A DNA stretch of 64,000 nt, taken from Vespa crabro (Eukaryota > Arthropoda > Insecta > Hymenoptera > Vespidae). A program made the translations under genes and the position numbers. This document shows positions 1 to 13,639 of this stretch, in pieces. A model generated the notes under the pieces. It saw only the letters and a program-made list of their open reading frames with translations, did not search any database and was not told the DNA's origin. The stretch is from NCBI RefSeq assembly GCF_910589235.1, contig NC_060965.1, forward strand, positions 6,068,197 to 6,132,196. Direction: 5' to 3'. Numbering within the stretch: the first letter of the stretch is position 1; every line of letters begins with the position of its first letter.

Positions 1-351
1 TTATAAGAACATGGTTATATATCATCGTTCATATCGAGTTATATTATCGTCTTATCGGATTCGTAGCTTTCAGCGTATTATTAATTTTCTTAATTATTAA
101 TTAAATAATTACGTAGAGAATATTGTAAAAAGTGAATGAGTGAGGGAGAAAGATAGATGTAGAAACGCAATATTTTACATCCACATGTACTGCATTTTCT
201 GTAGATTTTCAATATGAATTTTTCTTCGGATTAGTTTCAAGGTCGAGATCAGATTAATTAGCGAGACTATCGAATATTTCACATGTTTTACGTAATAAAC
301 ACGAGTTTGGATAATAGTGAAATAATGAAGGATAAATATCAAAGGACATAC
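1..351. other. rdgB intron, no coding exon supported
   Basis: AT-rich sequence following the donor at 351-350 of the last rdgB exon seen. The intron reads open for about 60 codons in the minus frame before a stop, but it shows no RdgB-like sequence. I therefore take it as intron, with the terminal exon outside the window. Confidence 0.5.
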
Positions 352-1512
352 CTTCTTCGTCGTAAAGATGCATTCTGACCGGGCAAACCAAATTGTCCAC
401 GTGGTATTACCATTCTTGCATTGCCTTTGGCTGGTCTCGAACCACCATGTGCTTGTAGCATGCTCAAGTGTGCGGCATAACCATCGTGAAGTATTGTCGC
501 CAGAGCATGATGTTTTTTCGATGCTCCACCGATAACGAATATTTGATTTGGCTTGAGATTTATTGACGTGTAAACACTTATGTCTTTGCTACTACCGTAT
601 GCTTGATGTATTATTACACGGTGTTCCTGTAATTAATAATATTTAATTAATTTATAAATTTATTGCTGTATCAATTGATCGTAGAAAAATATTTTGAATA
701 TGATCGAATTAAATCCAGAATGGTAAGAAAATATTAGTAAGAAAATATTCATTTTTTATAGGCTAATTATCATTATCATTGCCATTGTCATTGTCTTCTT
801 ACCTGGACTAAATTATTTAAATACGCTGCTTTATGACCTAGCGGATCCGTAGAGAGCCCATCCGCGAAAGACACTAAACCGTGAGGGAAGTTATGCTGAG
901 ATAGCCAGGATACAACTTTCTTCTGTTGCATATCGGGTCGAGCGGTGATGTATATAATTAAATATCCTAATTCTTGCCAGTGCCTATGAGTAACATAATG
1001 AATTAAGTGATTACCGATCAAAGGATTATTTCATATAATGAAAGAATGAGATTATTTTAAAAACGTTTACCTGACAACATCAACAGCGCCAGCTCTAACT
1101 TTCGGATCCTTCCCGGTAACTGACATACTTGCTGTGAACGATCCATCGATACTGAAGACCACACATTCTGTTTTCGGAGGTATCACAGCCAAAAAGAAGT
1201 CGACGGAAGTGTGATCTCCTCTAAATAACATTTTTTTCTTTTCAATACCAATTAATATCAATGAATATAAATGACGGAAAATTTTTGGCCTATTAATTAC
1301 CTAACTATCATTTTTACAGGATAAAGTCCATAACCGAGAGCTTTGTCATCAGGTATTCTATAAGTTATTCTACCATTTTTATCTGTAATTTCTGTATTTA
1401 AAAATGACCATTCGCCAACAGGTGGATCCTTCATAATATGAATATCTACTTTTTCCCCTGAGCATGGAAAAAAATAAAAAATAATAATGTTAAATAACAT
1501 ATATATATATAT

Positions 1513-1577
<65 letters not shown>

Positions 1578-1783
1578 GATGATCGTCGCGAATAATAATT
1601 GATTGTTTACCTGTTAAAGCTATCACGTCTATAGGACTGTACATAAATCTGGCCACTAATACTTGAGGTACACCTTCTCCGACGATGACATCATTGGCTC
1701 TATGATTAGCAGCAACATTCTAAATAGTTTATAACATGACGTTAATTTCATTGCGAACAAAGAGAAGTAAATTCGATAATAAA

Positions 1784-1862
<79 letters not shown>

Positions 1863-2155
1863 ATATGAACCTTTAGTTTGACCGAAGTGCGTTTTTTATT
1901 CCATTTTTCTCTTGGTTGACCTGGACGGAAACATGAAAGTTCTTTTTCTTCGTTACCGAGTATAGGTAAATCGAACCGACCCAGCTGTCTTAATATAAAC
2001 GCTATTACGTCTGATGATTCCCAATAACTAGCATGAAAGAGATGGGGTAATGCATTTGTAGGAAAATTTGCCAGACCCTCTGGACAATATAGAGCATAAT
2101 CTATTCGTTTGTTTCCCCACCATTTTTGCGTCACTGAAAATTCAATCTTTGTGTC

Positions 2156-2190
<35 letters not shown>

Positions 2191-2316
2191 TACTTTACGG
2201 AAAGTATAAAGAGGAAAAATTAATTTTCCATAAAAAAAATTATTAAAATAATTAAACTAAATTTAATACGAAAAAATGAAAATAAAAATAAATAAGGAAT
2301 ACATAGTTCTATCTTT

Positions 2317-2388
<72 letters not shown>

Positions 2389-2516
2389 TAAATAATAAAT
2401 AATAAATAATAAATAATATATATATATATATATTGTAGAATAGATAGAATAGAATAGAAAAATATAATATAAGATAGATAGAATAGAATATAAGATAGAA
2501 TATTATATCAGAAGGT

Positions 2517-2604
<88 letters not shown>

Positions 2605-5335
2605 GATTTAGTTATTGGATATAGACTAGGACTTACGTGCAGAGACAACTTGTAAAGGAAAATTATCGACGATACCAGACATAGTACTGTGAATCGATAT
2701 ATCTGACAATCTTCTCAAATGAGCTTGTTGAAGTGGCGTTGTCATGTATATGTTAGGAATGTTTAATCCATCCGCAAATAATTGTGTATTGCTTTGAATC
2801 GTTTCCACTGAAAAATGATAAGAATTTTTATGAATTTCTCCTTTCTATTTTTAAAACATAGAAAATAAAAAACACTTACGTAAATGATAAGGCTGCCCAT
2901 TTCCAAGTGGATACTTCTGATATCGAGCAACATTAACAGGTGGTAGTAAAGAAAATCTTGCGGAAATCAATGGTTCGATTCTTGCAGCTACTGGATCGCT
3001 TGGATGAAAGAGATTGTAAACTTGATTCACCATTGGCTTTGGTATATTACTATTCTTATCTCCGTGAGATGAAATTTTTCTATATGCCATAACGAGTGCT
3101 AATGGACTGCCAAACATGAAGAACTCTCCTACCTCGAACTCTAATTTACATTGCTGGCAACTGTCACTGATAATAGAGATTTCATCTTGAGAATAACATG
3201 ACTATATATTTATATTAATATATTAATATATATATTATATCATTATATAATTTTTATATAATTATATAATTATTTTTTATATAAAAATATATATATATAT
3301 ATTTAAATATATATATAAAAGAAATATATATTATAATAGTGTATTTATTATACTATTATATAAAATATTATAAAAATATACATTTACTACAATACTCTAC
3401 ACAATACGTATAATAATAGTATAATAGTATTATAGTAAGATAGTATTATTTATTAATTTTTTACATTATATGGATATATATACCTATATATAAAGTATAA
3501 TAAATTTCCTACTAAAATTTTATCAAAATATAATCCTATTTCTTACTTTGTTCCAGAAGATCTTCTTCTAGGTAAAGTTGCACTTAAATGTTTACCATCC
3601 TCAGAAATTCCATTATTTTCAGTCCCTTGATTACTCGTGTCCAATATATTATTTTCACTGTTATATCTCGAATGATAATGCGTAGATCTACACAAAGCAT
3701 CGTAGGCCAAAATCGAACCTACGGAATCACCGATGAAACAAATTTGCCCACTAAAACCTTTACCCTCCTCGCTCTTTATAAATTCTTGATAAATCTGATT
3801 TGCATTGGTAACTACTCGTGAGACTGCTTCTTCGTAATCCGAGCTTGCACTTGCCAGTAATGGTATTGCACCGATTGGTATAGTATCGTTCGTTACTTGA
3901 GGTGCATCCATGCATGATGGAGACATATCGAAACTGTATGGACTTAAACTGAATGATAAAATTTTATTAACTTTTATTTTTTCTTTCGTATAAATTCTGA
4001 TTAATACGTTGATTTACATTAAAATTTATTTAATTGATAATCTAATCAGCAAGTGAATTATAATTAATTCTTTTTACCTTGAAAGAACACCTAGACCTTC
4101 AGTACATATTGACGGACATGAAACAAATTTTATAGAAACATGTCCGACCATACTGGGATAATGTTGTCTCATAACAGACTCGAAGGCACCTCTAAAAGTT
4201 GTTACATCCGATTTCTTAGCCGTCAAATCGACGTTGGCATCTATAATGAATTAATTATGTTTGTCATTTAATAAGTATCAATAAATTATCAAATAAAATG
4301 ACAATTACCTAGAACGCTTCCGGCATGCATCACGATCAAAAGTACTGTAGTTTTACACGATTGATGAGTTGGAGAATGTTGAGGTGACGCTGGACAAGAA
4401 ACGTCAACGCTCGTCGATGTGTGAATTTGCAATCTTTTACTACGTTCGCTTGCTATTGGCTGTAGAAACGACGGTGAGAATATCGTATCTGTTTCTGTGA
4501 AAATTAATTACATAAATTAATATATCTGATGATAAACAAATATTTATATGATATTATTTTTCAATATAAAACCAATTTTTCTTTTTAATAAAAAATCAAA
4601 CAGAACTTTTTGATAGACCTAATGGAAATACAATGAGTTTATGGTATAATCATCCATATAATGTTTAAAAACATTTAATTAGATGATAAAAATTAAGAAT
4701 GCAAAATATTACCTTCCACGTTGTTTGTTGGTGCCACAGGAGAAGCACCATCATCCTCTTCTGCTAGAAGATCCAAAGAACTCCATTTAGCTAATGAAGA
4801 GTTATCTTCAAAGTGCTCTAAAGTATAATCACATATAATTAATGTTGATTGTGCACTATTGCTTTTCTTTTTTTATTTATTTATTTTTTTTCATATTTGA
4901 TTCATATCATTATTATTGTTATTATCATTATTATAATAATAGTGTATTTATTATGTGTGTAACATAGAAGCGACTAAACAATTAAAAAAAAATGATCATT
5001 AAATTCCATAAAATTACTCTTTCAGTGCTTTCTAAACTTCATAAAATACTTCGTGTACATGATGTAACCAAATATCGATTACTTCTATGGCCCAAGTGCT
5101 AACGTGAATACATCATGCAACAGGTTGTTACATCGTCCGATGTTAGTTACAAATATTTTTATCGTACAGCCAATAAACTTTATGTAGCCATGCGTATAGA
5201 TCATGCTCAGGAACCTTCATGCTGAATTCTAGAATTAGACAATTCTAGAAATTTATTAAAAATGATATAATATATAAAGTGTACGAATAAAGTGATTAGA
5301 AAATTAATAATGCATATATACAGAGTGCACAGTTC

Positions 5336-5398
<63 letters not shown>

Positions 5399-5727
5399 TC
5401 TTTTTTTATATTTTCTTTTGAAAAAAATACTTTCACTTGTTTGTTCTAGCTGCTGTTCGTATTTTTTTCTAATGGTGATGAACAATTCATCGTTAACTAC
5501 GCGTCCTACCTTTACGTATAGTAGGTATAATGAACCCAGCTGCGGTGTGTGTGTGGAGTGCAAGAAAAAACAGAGAAGGTAGACATAAAAAAGACTGTTC
5601 GAAATAGTCAACACATGCTATTATTGTCTTTTTAAGCTGATGTTAATACCTATGAAAAAAAGAGAGATAGATAGATAGATAAATAGAGAAAGAAAGAGAG
5701 AAAGAGAGAGAGAGAAAGAGTGGGAGA

Positions 5728-5764
<37 letters not shown>

Positions 5765-8134
5765 GATAGATTTTTAGAATTAGACATTTCAAACGTTCTT
5801 TCCTAATACCAGAGTTATTCCTGTTTACATTTTGTGGACCAAACTCATTTTTTCTATTTTTTTTATTTTTACTTTTATTTTTATTTTTATTATTATCAAG
5901 TCAAATGACCGAGTTTCATATGTCCACAAAGTGTTACAGAATATGCGAATTTATAAAATAAAGAAGGTATTAAAGTATTTACGAGATGCAGGTTAGATAA
6001 TAAAACGATGCAAAATGAATTTTTTTCTTTTGTAAATATATTAAGAAAGAGCTTAGAAAAATTGGTTCTTTTTTTCTTCTTTTCTTTCTTTCTTTTTTTT
6101 TTTTATAATGATACATCAACTGTTTCGATCTACGATCATGCTTATTTTTTTATGATTAATTTATTTTGGTAAATAAAGAAAGGAAATGGAAGAAAATGGA
6201 ACCCTTACCCTGGCAATCAAAGAATTCCTCTTCGCTACTGGTTTCGGATTCTCTAACGATACTCTCCATTCTCCAATTTGCGATTTGTATATCCATATTT
6301 TTTGCTGAACTAGGTGAATGACTTGCTGTATTTTTCTTCCATGATTTCTTTTCATTCTTTTCGTCGATCGGGCTAAATATATACAATTGGCGATAAAAAG
6401 AAAATTATTTTTATCTTGATAAATAAGTATTATTTATATGAAGAATAACAGTTTAGAACAATAATGAAATGAGGACAATGTATGAATATAAATATTATAA
6501 TTAACTATATTTTAATTTTATTATATTAATATGATAAAACATTAATAATACATTAAAATGAAATATCTGACGATAAAGTAAGAAATTACCTAGCATTAGA
6601 TGGTTCCGTTGGAGAATCCTCAGGACTAGCTTCACCTTCTGAACTAACAGCCGTATTGATGATCGGTATATCCGAAGGTTTCCTAATACTCATTGGACTC
6701 TGAAGGTCCTCATTTTTTTCGATACTACTCAAAGTGGCTGCGAATGTCCTAGCGACGTTCGATTCTTGAGGTGTCATTCCGGTATTCCCTGTATTCGTGT
6801 CCTGATCATCATCATGAGTTACTTCTTCACCGGAATCAGCAAGACCCATCTTTTGTTGAAGTGCTAACTGAGTTTGCCGTTCGATTTCTCTGATATCTTC
6901 CATTGTCAAACCATACCATTCATCTTGCCAGGCCCAAGCTTGTCTGTGTGCTCGTGCCATCACTTTCCTCAATGCTACGAATCGTTTTAATCGATATTTT
7001 CTTTTTCTTTTCTTTTTTCAAAATAAATAATTAGCTTATTTAGATGAATGAATTCGTGAATAAAAAATTCATGAAAGTAACTTTTATAAATTGCCATGTA
7101 TTACAAGGTACTAACCCATATCGTGGATGAACTTTTCTAACTTTGTTTGCATACCCCAATAGCGGAATTCTACTCGGCATAATTTGTAAGCGCACATTAA
7201 CGATTTCCCTGATGGCGTTGGCTGTTGTTTACCCTAAAGAATGAGAAATACTCCGGTAGTATCGTTGTATTATTATTTTTCTTTATTTTTATTTTATTTT
7301 ATTTTATTTTTTATTTTATTTTATTTCATAAAAGGATAATAAAATGTATTTTTACTTTGATTTCACTCCAATAATCTTCTAACCAAGTGTCCGTTAGTGG
7401 ACCTCTACCCGTTTTTTCAGAAATATACAATTTAGGATCTTCTTCCTTGACATAATCGATTTGATCTTTTACGATATCGATCAAATCTGTAACATTTAAT
7501 ATGATCGGTATGTTAGTTTAATTTTATAAAAAGAAATGTCTAAATTTAACAATTTTATAATATTTTATAATATTTTCTAATAAAAAATTTCTAATTATAC
7601 ATTTACTCTTTATAATCATATATTTTTTTGTTATATGTTATATATACTATCCTACAATATATGGGAAATATTTTAGGGTTTGTTTCAGTATATCGAAACA
7701 AAAAAAAAGAAGTTCATATAAAGATTTTATTTTTGATTTTTACTTCTTATGTTATTTGAAATTCATTGTACAAAGAACGCCCATTAACGGAGTTAAAACT
7801 CTTTGTGAAAGAATTGAACAAAGTTTCAAGCAAATTCAAACAACATCTGGACGTATGGTATTGACAATCATTTATCAAATATGTAAGATAGTCATTAATA
7901 AAACGACTGCAAGTTTGTATTCAGATGCAAGGAAGTCATTTTGAACATTTCTTATGAAAATAAGCAGATAGAATTTGATTCTCATCAAATTCGCTATAAT
8001 TCGAAAACAAAATCGAATGGAACATATGTTTATATGAACATTTTTTATTGTTTAAATATGCTGAATTTGCACTATTGCAATTTATATTTTTTAGTTATTC
8101 TAGAACATATTGTATATACATATATATACATACA

Positions 8135-8199
<65 letters not shown>

Positions 8200-8204
8200 A
8201 TATA

Positions 8205-8236
<32 letters not shown>

Positions 8237-9263
8237 GTATACATATAATATATATGTAATACGATATTACGATATATAGTTTAAAATAAATATATTATTT
8301 TACGTCATAATAATATTTAATAGAAAATATTTCTGGATTACTTGTAATCATTCGCTGTCTTTTTTTTTCCTGAAAATTTTAAACGTACCTACGACTCTGT
8401 TTCTTAAATCGGCACCATTTAGTTTGAAAACATTTTCTTGATAGCCATTATCAGGAAAATAATAAGTTTCTATTTCTATGGAAAATTTCTCGACGAATGG
8501 ACTCGTGTATCGCGTTTTTGTATACGGATATGCGTTCCATGCCTCTTCTTTTGCTATTAATGCCGATTTAGGTAATAAACTTTTGAACCATCCTGGCAAG
8601 TGGCTACCAACGTGATAAATTTTATGCGTATATTGGCCATTTCCACCGGGACCATTGGTATACGGTTCGTTAACTATTATTTCTACGCCACTTCCGGTAC
8701 CTCTGCTTTCTTCACGTGATTTTTTCTACAATACAAGGAAAAATTGCTTTGTAATTTTCTTCGTCCTTTTCCTTTTCCTTTCTTTCTTTCTTTTTTTTTT
8801 TTGTTATTGAATGTCGTAAACGAATTCGAAGAAGAGAAAAGAATTACGATTTCCTAAATAAATATTAAGAAAAAAATGAAAAAAAATAAAGAAAAAAAAA
8901 AGAAAAAAAAAAAGAAAAGATTTTTTCTTTTTCATATTTTTGTAACCTGCTTGAACCATTAAAATTAACCTCCAAAGGTAAGAACAAAGTTTTCAAAATT
9001 TCAAATTATTTCATTCGTTTTTATTTTTTATTTATTTAGTTTTTTTTTTTTTTCTTTTTTTTTTGTTATTTTGGAAATTGGTCGGGTGTAATAGAGAATT
9101 TAATTATTGATTTATAAAATGTTACGAAAATTGCGTAATTAACCTCATCCGAGAAATTAAATGAGATTCAAGTAAAAATATTTACCGCTATCATGTAAAG
9201 TTGAGCAATTTGATATTCCTCTACCGTAAGTGGCAGAGGAATTCGATATTCCTTTATCAACAT
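352..9263 (-). CDS. rdgB: RdgB / PITPNM (Nir) phosphatidylinositol transfer protein, 18 coding exons, 3' end outside window
   Basis: Seen: coding exons (high to low) 9263-9186, 8725-8389, 7486-7356, 7233-7116, 6974-6590, 6372-6209, 4817-4713, 4494-4309, 4240-4078, 3948-3547, 3166-2880, 2807-2637, 2133-1871, 1719-1611, 1457-1301, 1220-1071, 983-803 and 626-352. All have GT/AG borders and matching phases, giving 1220 codons. Domains: PITP fold about 1-265 (EEAWNAYPYTKTRY near 86-99), acidic Ser-rich linker, FFAT-type motif EFFDCQE 399-405, GDSVGS 629-634, DDHD domain about 705-930, LNS2 domain about 1000-1190 (FSIDGS 1041-1046, RPDMQ, FADGLSTDPLGH). Start: CAAAATG context, and the peptide begins MLIKEYRIPLPLTVEEY, as expected for a PITP N terminus. 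Known of the family: it binds VAP on the ER, transfers PI and phosphatidic acid at ER-plasma membrane contacts, and sustains PLC signalling, notably in photoreceptors. The last exon ends in phase 2 at a GTATGT donor, so the stop codon lies beyond position 1. The 5' UTR exons were not located. Confidence 0.95.
1512..1574. repeat. (AAT)n microsatellite in rdgB intron 14
   Basis: About 21 copies of a pure trinucleotide, preceded by a short (TA)n. It lies between the coding exons 1719-1611 and 1457-1301. Confidence 0.9.
1786..1858. repeat. (TA)n microsatellite next to rdgB exon 13 donor
   Basis: About 35 TA units, interrupted once by TAAATA. The tract starts within 15 bases of the 5' splice site of the exon ending at 1871. 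Confidence 0.9.
2320..2602. repeat. Compound (AAT)n, (AAATAAT)n and (GA)n tract in rdgB intron 12
   Basis: (AAT)n runs from 2320 to about 2384, followed by AAATAAT-type repeats and a near-pure (GA) run from 2520 to 2602. On the rdgB transcript the last part reads (CU)n and begins about 34 nt after the 5' splice site at 2636. Confidence 0.92.
5338..5397. repeat. (TTA)n microsatellite
   Basis: About 20 pure TTA units. Both strands give artificial poly-Leu or poly-Asn reading frames here, which are not genes. Confidence 0.9.
5690..5762. repeat. GA-rich microsatellite in rdgB intron 6
   Basis: Imperfect GA/GAAA repeats, becoming pure GA at the 3' side. Confidence 0.85.
7487..8388 (-). other. 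rdgB intron 2 with (ACAT)n/(TA)n tract
   Basis: The intron is about 0.9 kb long. From about 8118 to 8236 it carries ACAT tetranucleotides followed by a long TA run. The short open frames on the plus strand at 7756-8248 are AT-biased and repeat-derived. Confidence 0.7.
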
Positions 9264-10264
9264 TTTGACGAAGGAGAGATCTTTTATCACCCGTACATCT
9301 TCGAAAAAAAATATACTCTCTGTATAAGCTCTCGTTATATTCTTCTTGATGGTGTGTTTACGTTGTTTTAATGTTCCTTTAGAAATAAAAAAATATTCAT
9401 TGATAATTTCTAACTCGTTTTTTTTTTTTTTTTTTTTTTTTTATAAAAAAGAACCATTCCATTCCATTATTAAAATATGGAATTTAATTTCTTATTTATT
9501 TTAATTTCTTATCCTGGATGTTCCTTTTTTTTCTTTTTTTTTTTTTAATGCAGATAATTATTAATAAAATTCCACTATTACTGACATTTGCTATTTAATT
9601 TCAATATTTACTATGTGATAATAATATATCGTTCGTTACGTCATTATTTTCGTAAGAATACATATTCATTTAAAAAAAAAAATAGATGTTTTATAAAACA
9701 AAAGATATTTCCTATAAATTACTATGGATCATCCTTGTGATTACTAAACTACGAAAAATATGACGGCAAGATGTTATAATCTAAATAATCAATCAGATTA
9801 TTCTAATCTTTTCAATAAATTATTGAAAGTTCTAACGATCGAAATACAAAATATTTCCCATTTTTTCAATCTTTTGCTATCGATCAAATTGTAATTAATG
9901 TTAAACAGAATTATTACGATACATACATACGTATAATTTATAGAAAAATTTGTTCGTTTCGTTGAATAATCATCAATTCAATAAGAAAAAAATCGTCGAT
10001 TACATACGAAAATGTAAAAATTTTTATGATTGGTTATTGTCAATATAGAAATACCTTTATGATTGGTTTTCTCTTAAAATACTAGTGACGTTATTTGTGA
10101 TTCCAAAAAAACATATGAATTGACATTATGTAAGAGTAATAACATTATAAACGTAATATGTAGGTATATTTACTTACATAAGTATCTTGTATGTCCTCAG
10201 CAAAATATAAAAAACAAAAGTAAACTGAAGAAGATAAAAAACAAGATGACAAAGTCCAAAGATG

Positions 10265-10267
<3 letters not shown>

Positions 10268-10324
<57 letters not shown>
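10268..10324. repeat. (GA)n microsatellite
   Basis: Nearly pure GA, about 28 units, upstream of rdgB. Confidence 0.9.
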
Positions 10325-10327
<3 letters not shown>

Positions 10328-10929
10328 TCTCTTTTGTTGTAAGAATGTACAGGTTTCGCGCCACACCTTTCTTCTTTGTCGATACAGCAGTGCGGATTCG
10401 AATTTTTAACAATATAAAAAATTTCTCGAAATATATTATTATGTTATATTTGCATATACTCTTATATCACTGAAAATCAATCGGATATTAAATGATTATC
10501 AATTTTAATTATCAACAATATTTTATCCTTTTCTTCCTTTTTTTTTTAATCTCGAGATTTATTCATGAAAATTGTCTTCTTTCTCTTTTTCAAAGCTCCT
10601 TTGAAAACGTCACTAAAACAGGAAGTCTTTGGACGAAAAAATGAACTCGTTCCGCCGACAAACACGCAATAGACACAGTAGTAACACACATAACATACAT
10701 ATACACCGTTCTCATATCTGTCGACAAAACAGCAGACTCGCCTTTGACACTTTTCCTTTTTGTTCGATTTTTTAACTTCAAGTTCTTTAGATATTCATTC
10801 AAAAATAGATGAGGCTTTAATAATTCTTAATGATGTTGAAGGTCAATATGTGCGACGAATCCATCGAAATAGATCGATCGAGGTAATAAATCGATCGAGG
10901 TAACGAGAATAATTAAGACATAACATATA

Positions 10930-11110
10930 ACAAAATGTTACATCGCCGACGCGCGGCGACCAACTAACGGACCTGCCGTGGTTCTCACTGTTTATCCCCA
11001 CTACCATATCGAACTGCCGGCGTCACAGACGCCCACGATCTTCTCGACCTATCATGAATCTTCACGCTCTGACAGTAGTGTAACTAGCTATGGCTGCGCG
11101 CCAAATTTTA
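10930..11110. promoter_or_regulatory. GC-rich island, possible rdgB promoter/5' exon region
   Basis: In a window that is mostly A and T, this 180-base stretch is unusually rich in CG dinucleotides and free of simple repeats. It lies about 1.7 kb upstream of the rdgB start codon. Promoter use is inferred from base composition and position only, since no clear TATA box or initiator was identified. Confidence 0.3.
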
Positions 11111-13639
11111 ATTGCGTTTCATTTTATTTCATGTGTCCTACAATTCATTTCCTTTCATTTAATGTGGTTTTATTGTGCCCATTCAAATTTTTGCATGCTT
11201 TTCTGTTATTAATTTTCGAATTTCTTTTCCAGAATAATATTTTTGCCAATTTAATTCTGATCTTGATATAATGTGTTCTAATACATTGTTATACTTTTTC
11301 TAACAATTAATTGAGAATTAAATCTTTTTTCTTTTCTAGTGATTCATTTTTCTTTTGTTTTCCTTTTCTCCTTGACAATATTAATACTAAGCATACTTTG
11401 ATTAAAAGTTTGTCTTCATTATATAAAATAAATAAAAATGAATATTTAATTTAGATTAAACTCCGATATCAATAAGAAAGAATAATTAATAAGAGAAGCA
11501 AATAAAAAGTAAGATTCAAGGTTAAAACGTTGATATTTAAATACGAAATGAGATGGAAGAACAAGTGATGAAATTTAATCGATCGATTGACTGAGCTGTA
11601 TTTATTTTCATAACTATATCAATCTTCTTTGAGTATTAAATTCTGAATCCGCCACTGGTCTGGACAACCACCTTTACCATGTCCTAGGGACGTAGGTTAT
11701 TGATCGAACCGGGAAACGAAGGAAGGAACGCGAAACCAGCTGCGCCGCGAATCATATTGCCCCTCCATCGAGCTGGTAAACGTAATGCGATTGCGCATTT
11801 ATATAGAAATAGAAGGAAGGCTAAAATCTGTCCTCGATTATTATATAGGAACGACCGGTTATACGTTCGCTACTTTACAAGGATAATACTAACGAGAAGG
11901 GAACCGATCGTCCGGACCGGAAATGATAAGCTAATCGGATTTTTTCAAGAGATTTCTTTTCATTGAAAGCGATTTACAATATTTCAATAAACAAATTACG
12001 TCGTTATATATAAATTCGTCAATATAAATCTATCATAACGTTTTGTTTGTTTATATTAGTTTAATATCAAACAATAAGAATACTTAAAAGAGAAGTTAGA
12101 TTAAGATTTAAAAGGTTAGATCTGATTTATATATGGTGAATGTGTAAATATTTATTGCTTATAATGAACATTATAAACAAAATATATATACAGGGTGTTT
12201 TTTTGGATATATTTAATTTATATAAATATTAAATAATATTTTTAAAAATTCGATTAGATTAGATTTGATTTATATATATATATATAATATTACTTAATTA
12301 CTTATAATGTTTCTTATAATTAGCAAATATATATATATAAATTGTGTACCATTATAATTAATTCGGTAATAAATAGTTCGGTTAGGTTAGGTTTAATATA
12401 CATACAGGATTGCATACATGCTTATCTGTTGATTGTGTAATGAACATTATATAATATATATATATTACGTTCATATATACATTTATTATAAAAAGGAGAA
12501 GAGAAAGAGAGAGAAAGAGAGAGAAAGTGTGTATCTCACCGTAATTAATTGGTATGAATATCACCGAAACTATTCGAGATATCGGAAAGTGTTCTTAGAC
12601 AAAAATTACAAATGCACAATTTTGTTCTAACTATAAATATAATTAGAGGTGTTGATGTAATTTTCAATTAAGTATAATATGTAATTATTAATTTTATATT
12701 GTTAACAATTTTATATCGATTAAGACGATAGTTCAATAATCAATGACAACATAATTATCAAATAAATTAGTTTACTACATTTTTTATTTATAATTAAGTT
12801 CAGAATAATATATCCCGAAGAATTTTTTTTATGTTTTTTCACTTTTCTTCAGTTAATATTTATAAATTTTATTATCATTTCATTATAATTTTCGGCATAT
12901 TTCGGTTTTCAAACGAGTGGCTATATTTTGTTTTTCCTTTTTTTTTCCTTCTCATTACTGCCTCACGAAACATCATAGTAAATTCATCAATAATTCTACA
13001 TTTCTATGAATTTTCTATCAACATCAAGGGAAAACGAAGAATGGCGTGAAACAGGGTCAGATCTGATGTCAGACTTTGCTAACAGCCTTGCTACCTAACT
13101 CGATTACTCCCAAACTGACAATCCGACAGAATGTTTCTGTCCCTTTCACTAATATTTAATTTTCTTTACCATCTTTTCCTCTTATTTATTATTACCATCA
13201 TCATCTCAAACCGCATAATTTCCTATGAATATTTAAATCAAGAAAAACTTGTTTATATTCAGTCAACATAATTTTGTTTTGTCTTTTTTTTTCCAACAAA
13301 TATGTACATTCTCTAATCGCAAGGTCTATTAAAATTATTAACAATATGTTACTATTATTTATATATTTATTTTCTTTTTAATAAAAATGAGTATAAAAAA
13401 TAACACAACAATGTACCCTTTTATTTGGAATATGTTTATTGAAATGGGAAATAAATAAATAAATAAATATACATACATATATATATATATATAGGTATAT
13501 ATACATACATATACATATGTATACAAAAAAATTATGTCAGCAAAAATTTCAAGTAAAAGCGAAAAAGAGAGAGAAGAGAAAAAGGGAGAAAAAAAGAGAA
13601 AGATATATAGAGTTCGTCTTATGTTGACCTTCAAGTAAC

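Larger units (their letters stand above)
4818..6208 (-). other. rdgB intron 6 (1.4 kb)
   Basis: The intron separates the FFAT residues EFFDCQ from the following E. It holds a (TTA)n run at 5338-5397 and a GA-rich tract at 5690-5762. No extra exon was found: exons 6 and 7 join in phase to give FFDCQ-EHFED, then KWSSLDLL, matching the order of this segment in the PITPNM family. Confidence 0.75.

Noticed and set aside
3166..3188. Upstream acceptor CTCAAG near 3188 for rdgB exon 11
   Set aside because: It breaks the reading frame. The acceptor ATCAG ending at 3167 keeps phase and gives the family-like sequence leading to FMFGSPL.
5207..5614. Long open frames on both strands over the (TTA)n run (poly-Leu / poly-Asn)
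   Set aside because: Created by the trinucleotide repeat inside an rdgB intron. No coding composition outside the repeat.
10120..10473. Open frames through the (GA)n run, rich in Glu-Arg or Leu-Ser
   Set aside because: Artefact of a dinucleotide repeat, open on both strands. No flanking coding signal.
11700..11966. 88-codon plus-strand frame in a GC-richer patch
   Set aside because: No recognisable domain, no splice partner, very basic composition. More likely a chance frame in a regulatory or conserved non-coding patch.
12379..12393. GGTTAGGTTAGGTTT, similar to the insect telomere repeat TTAGG
   Set aside because: Only two or three units in isolation, too short to be an interstitial telomere tract.
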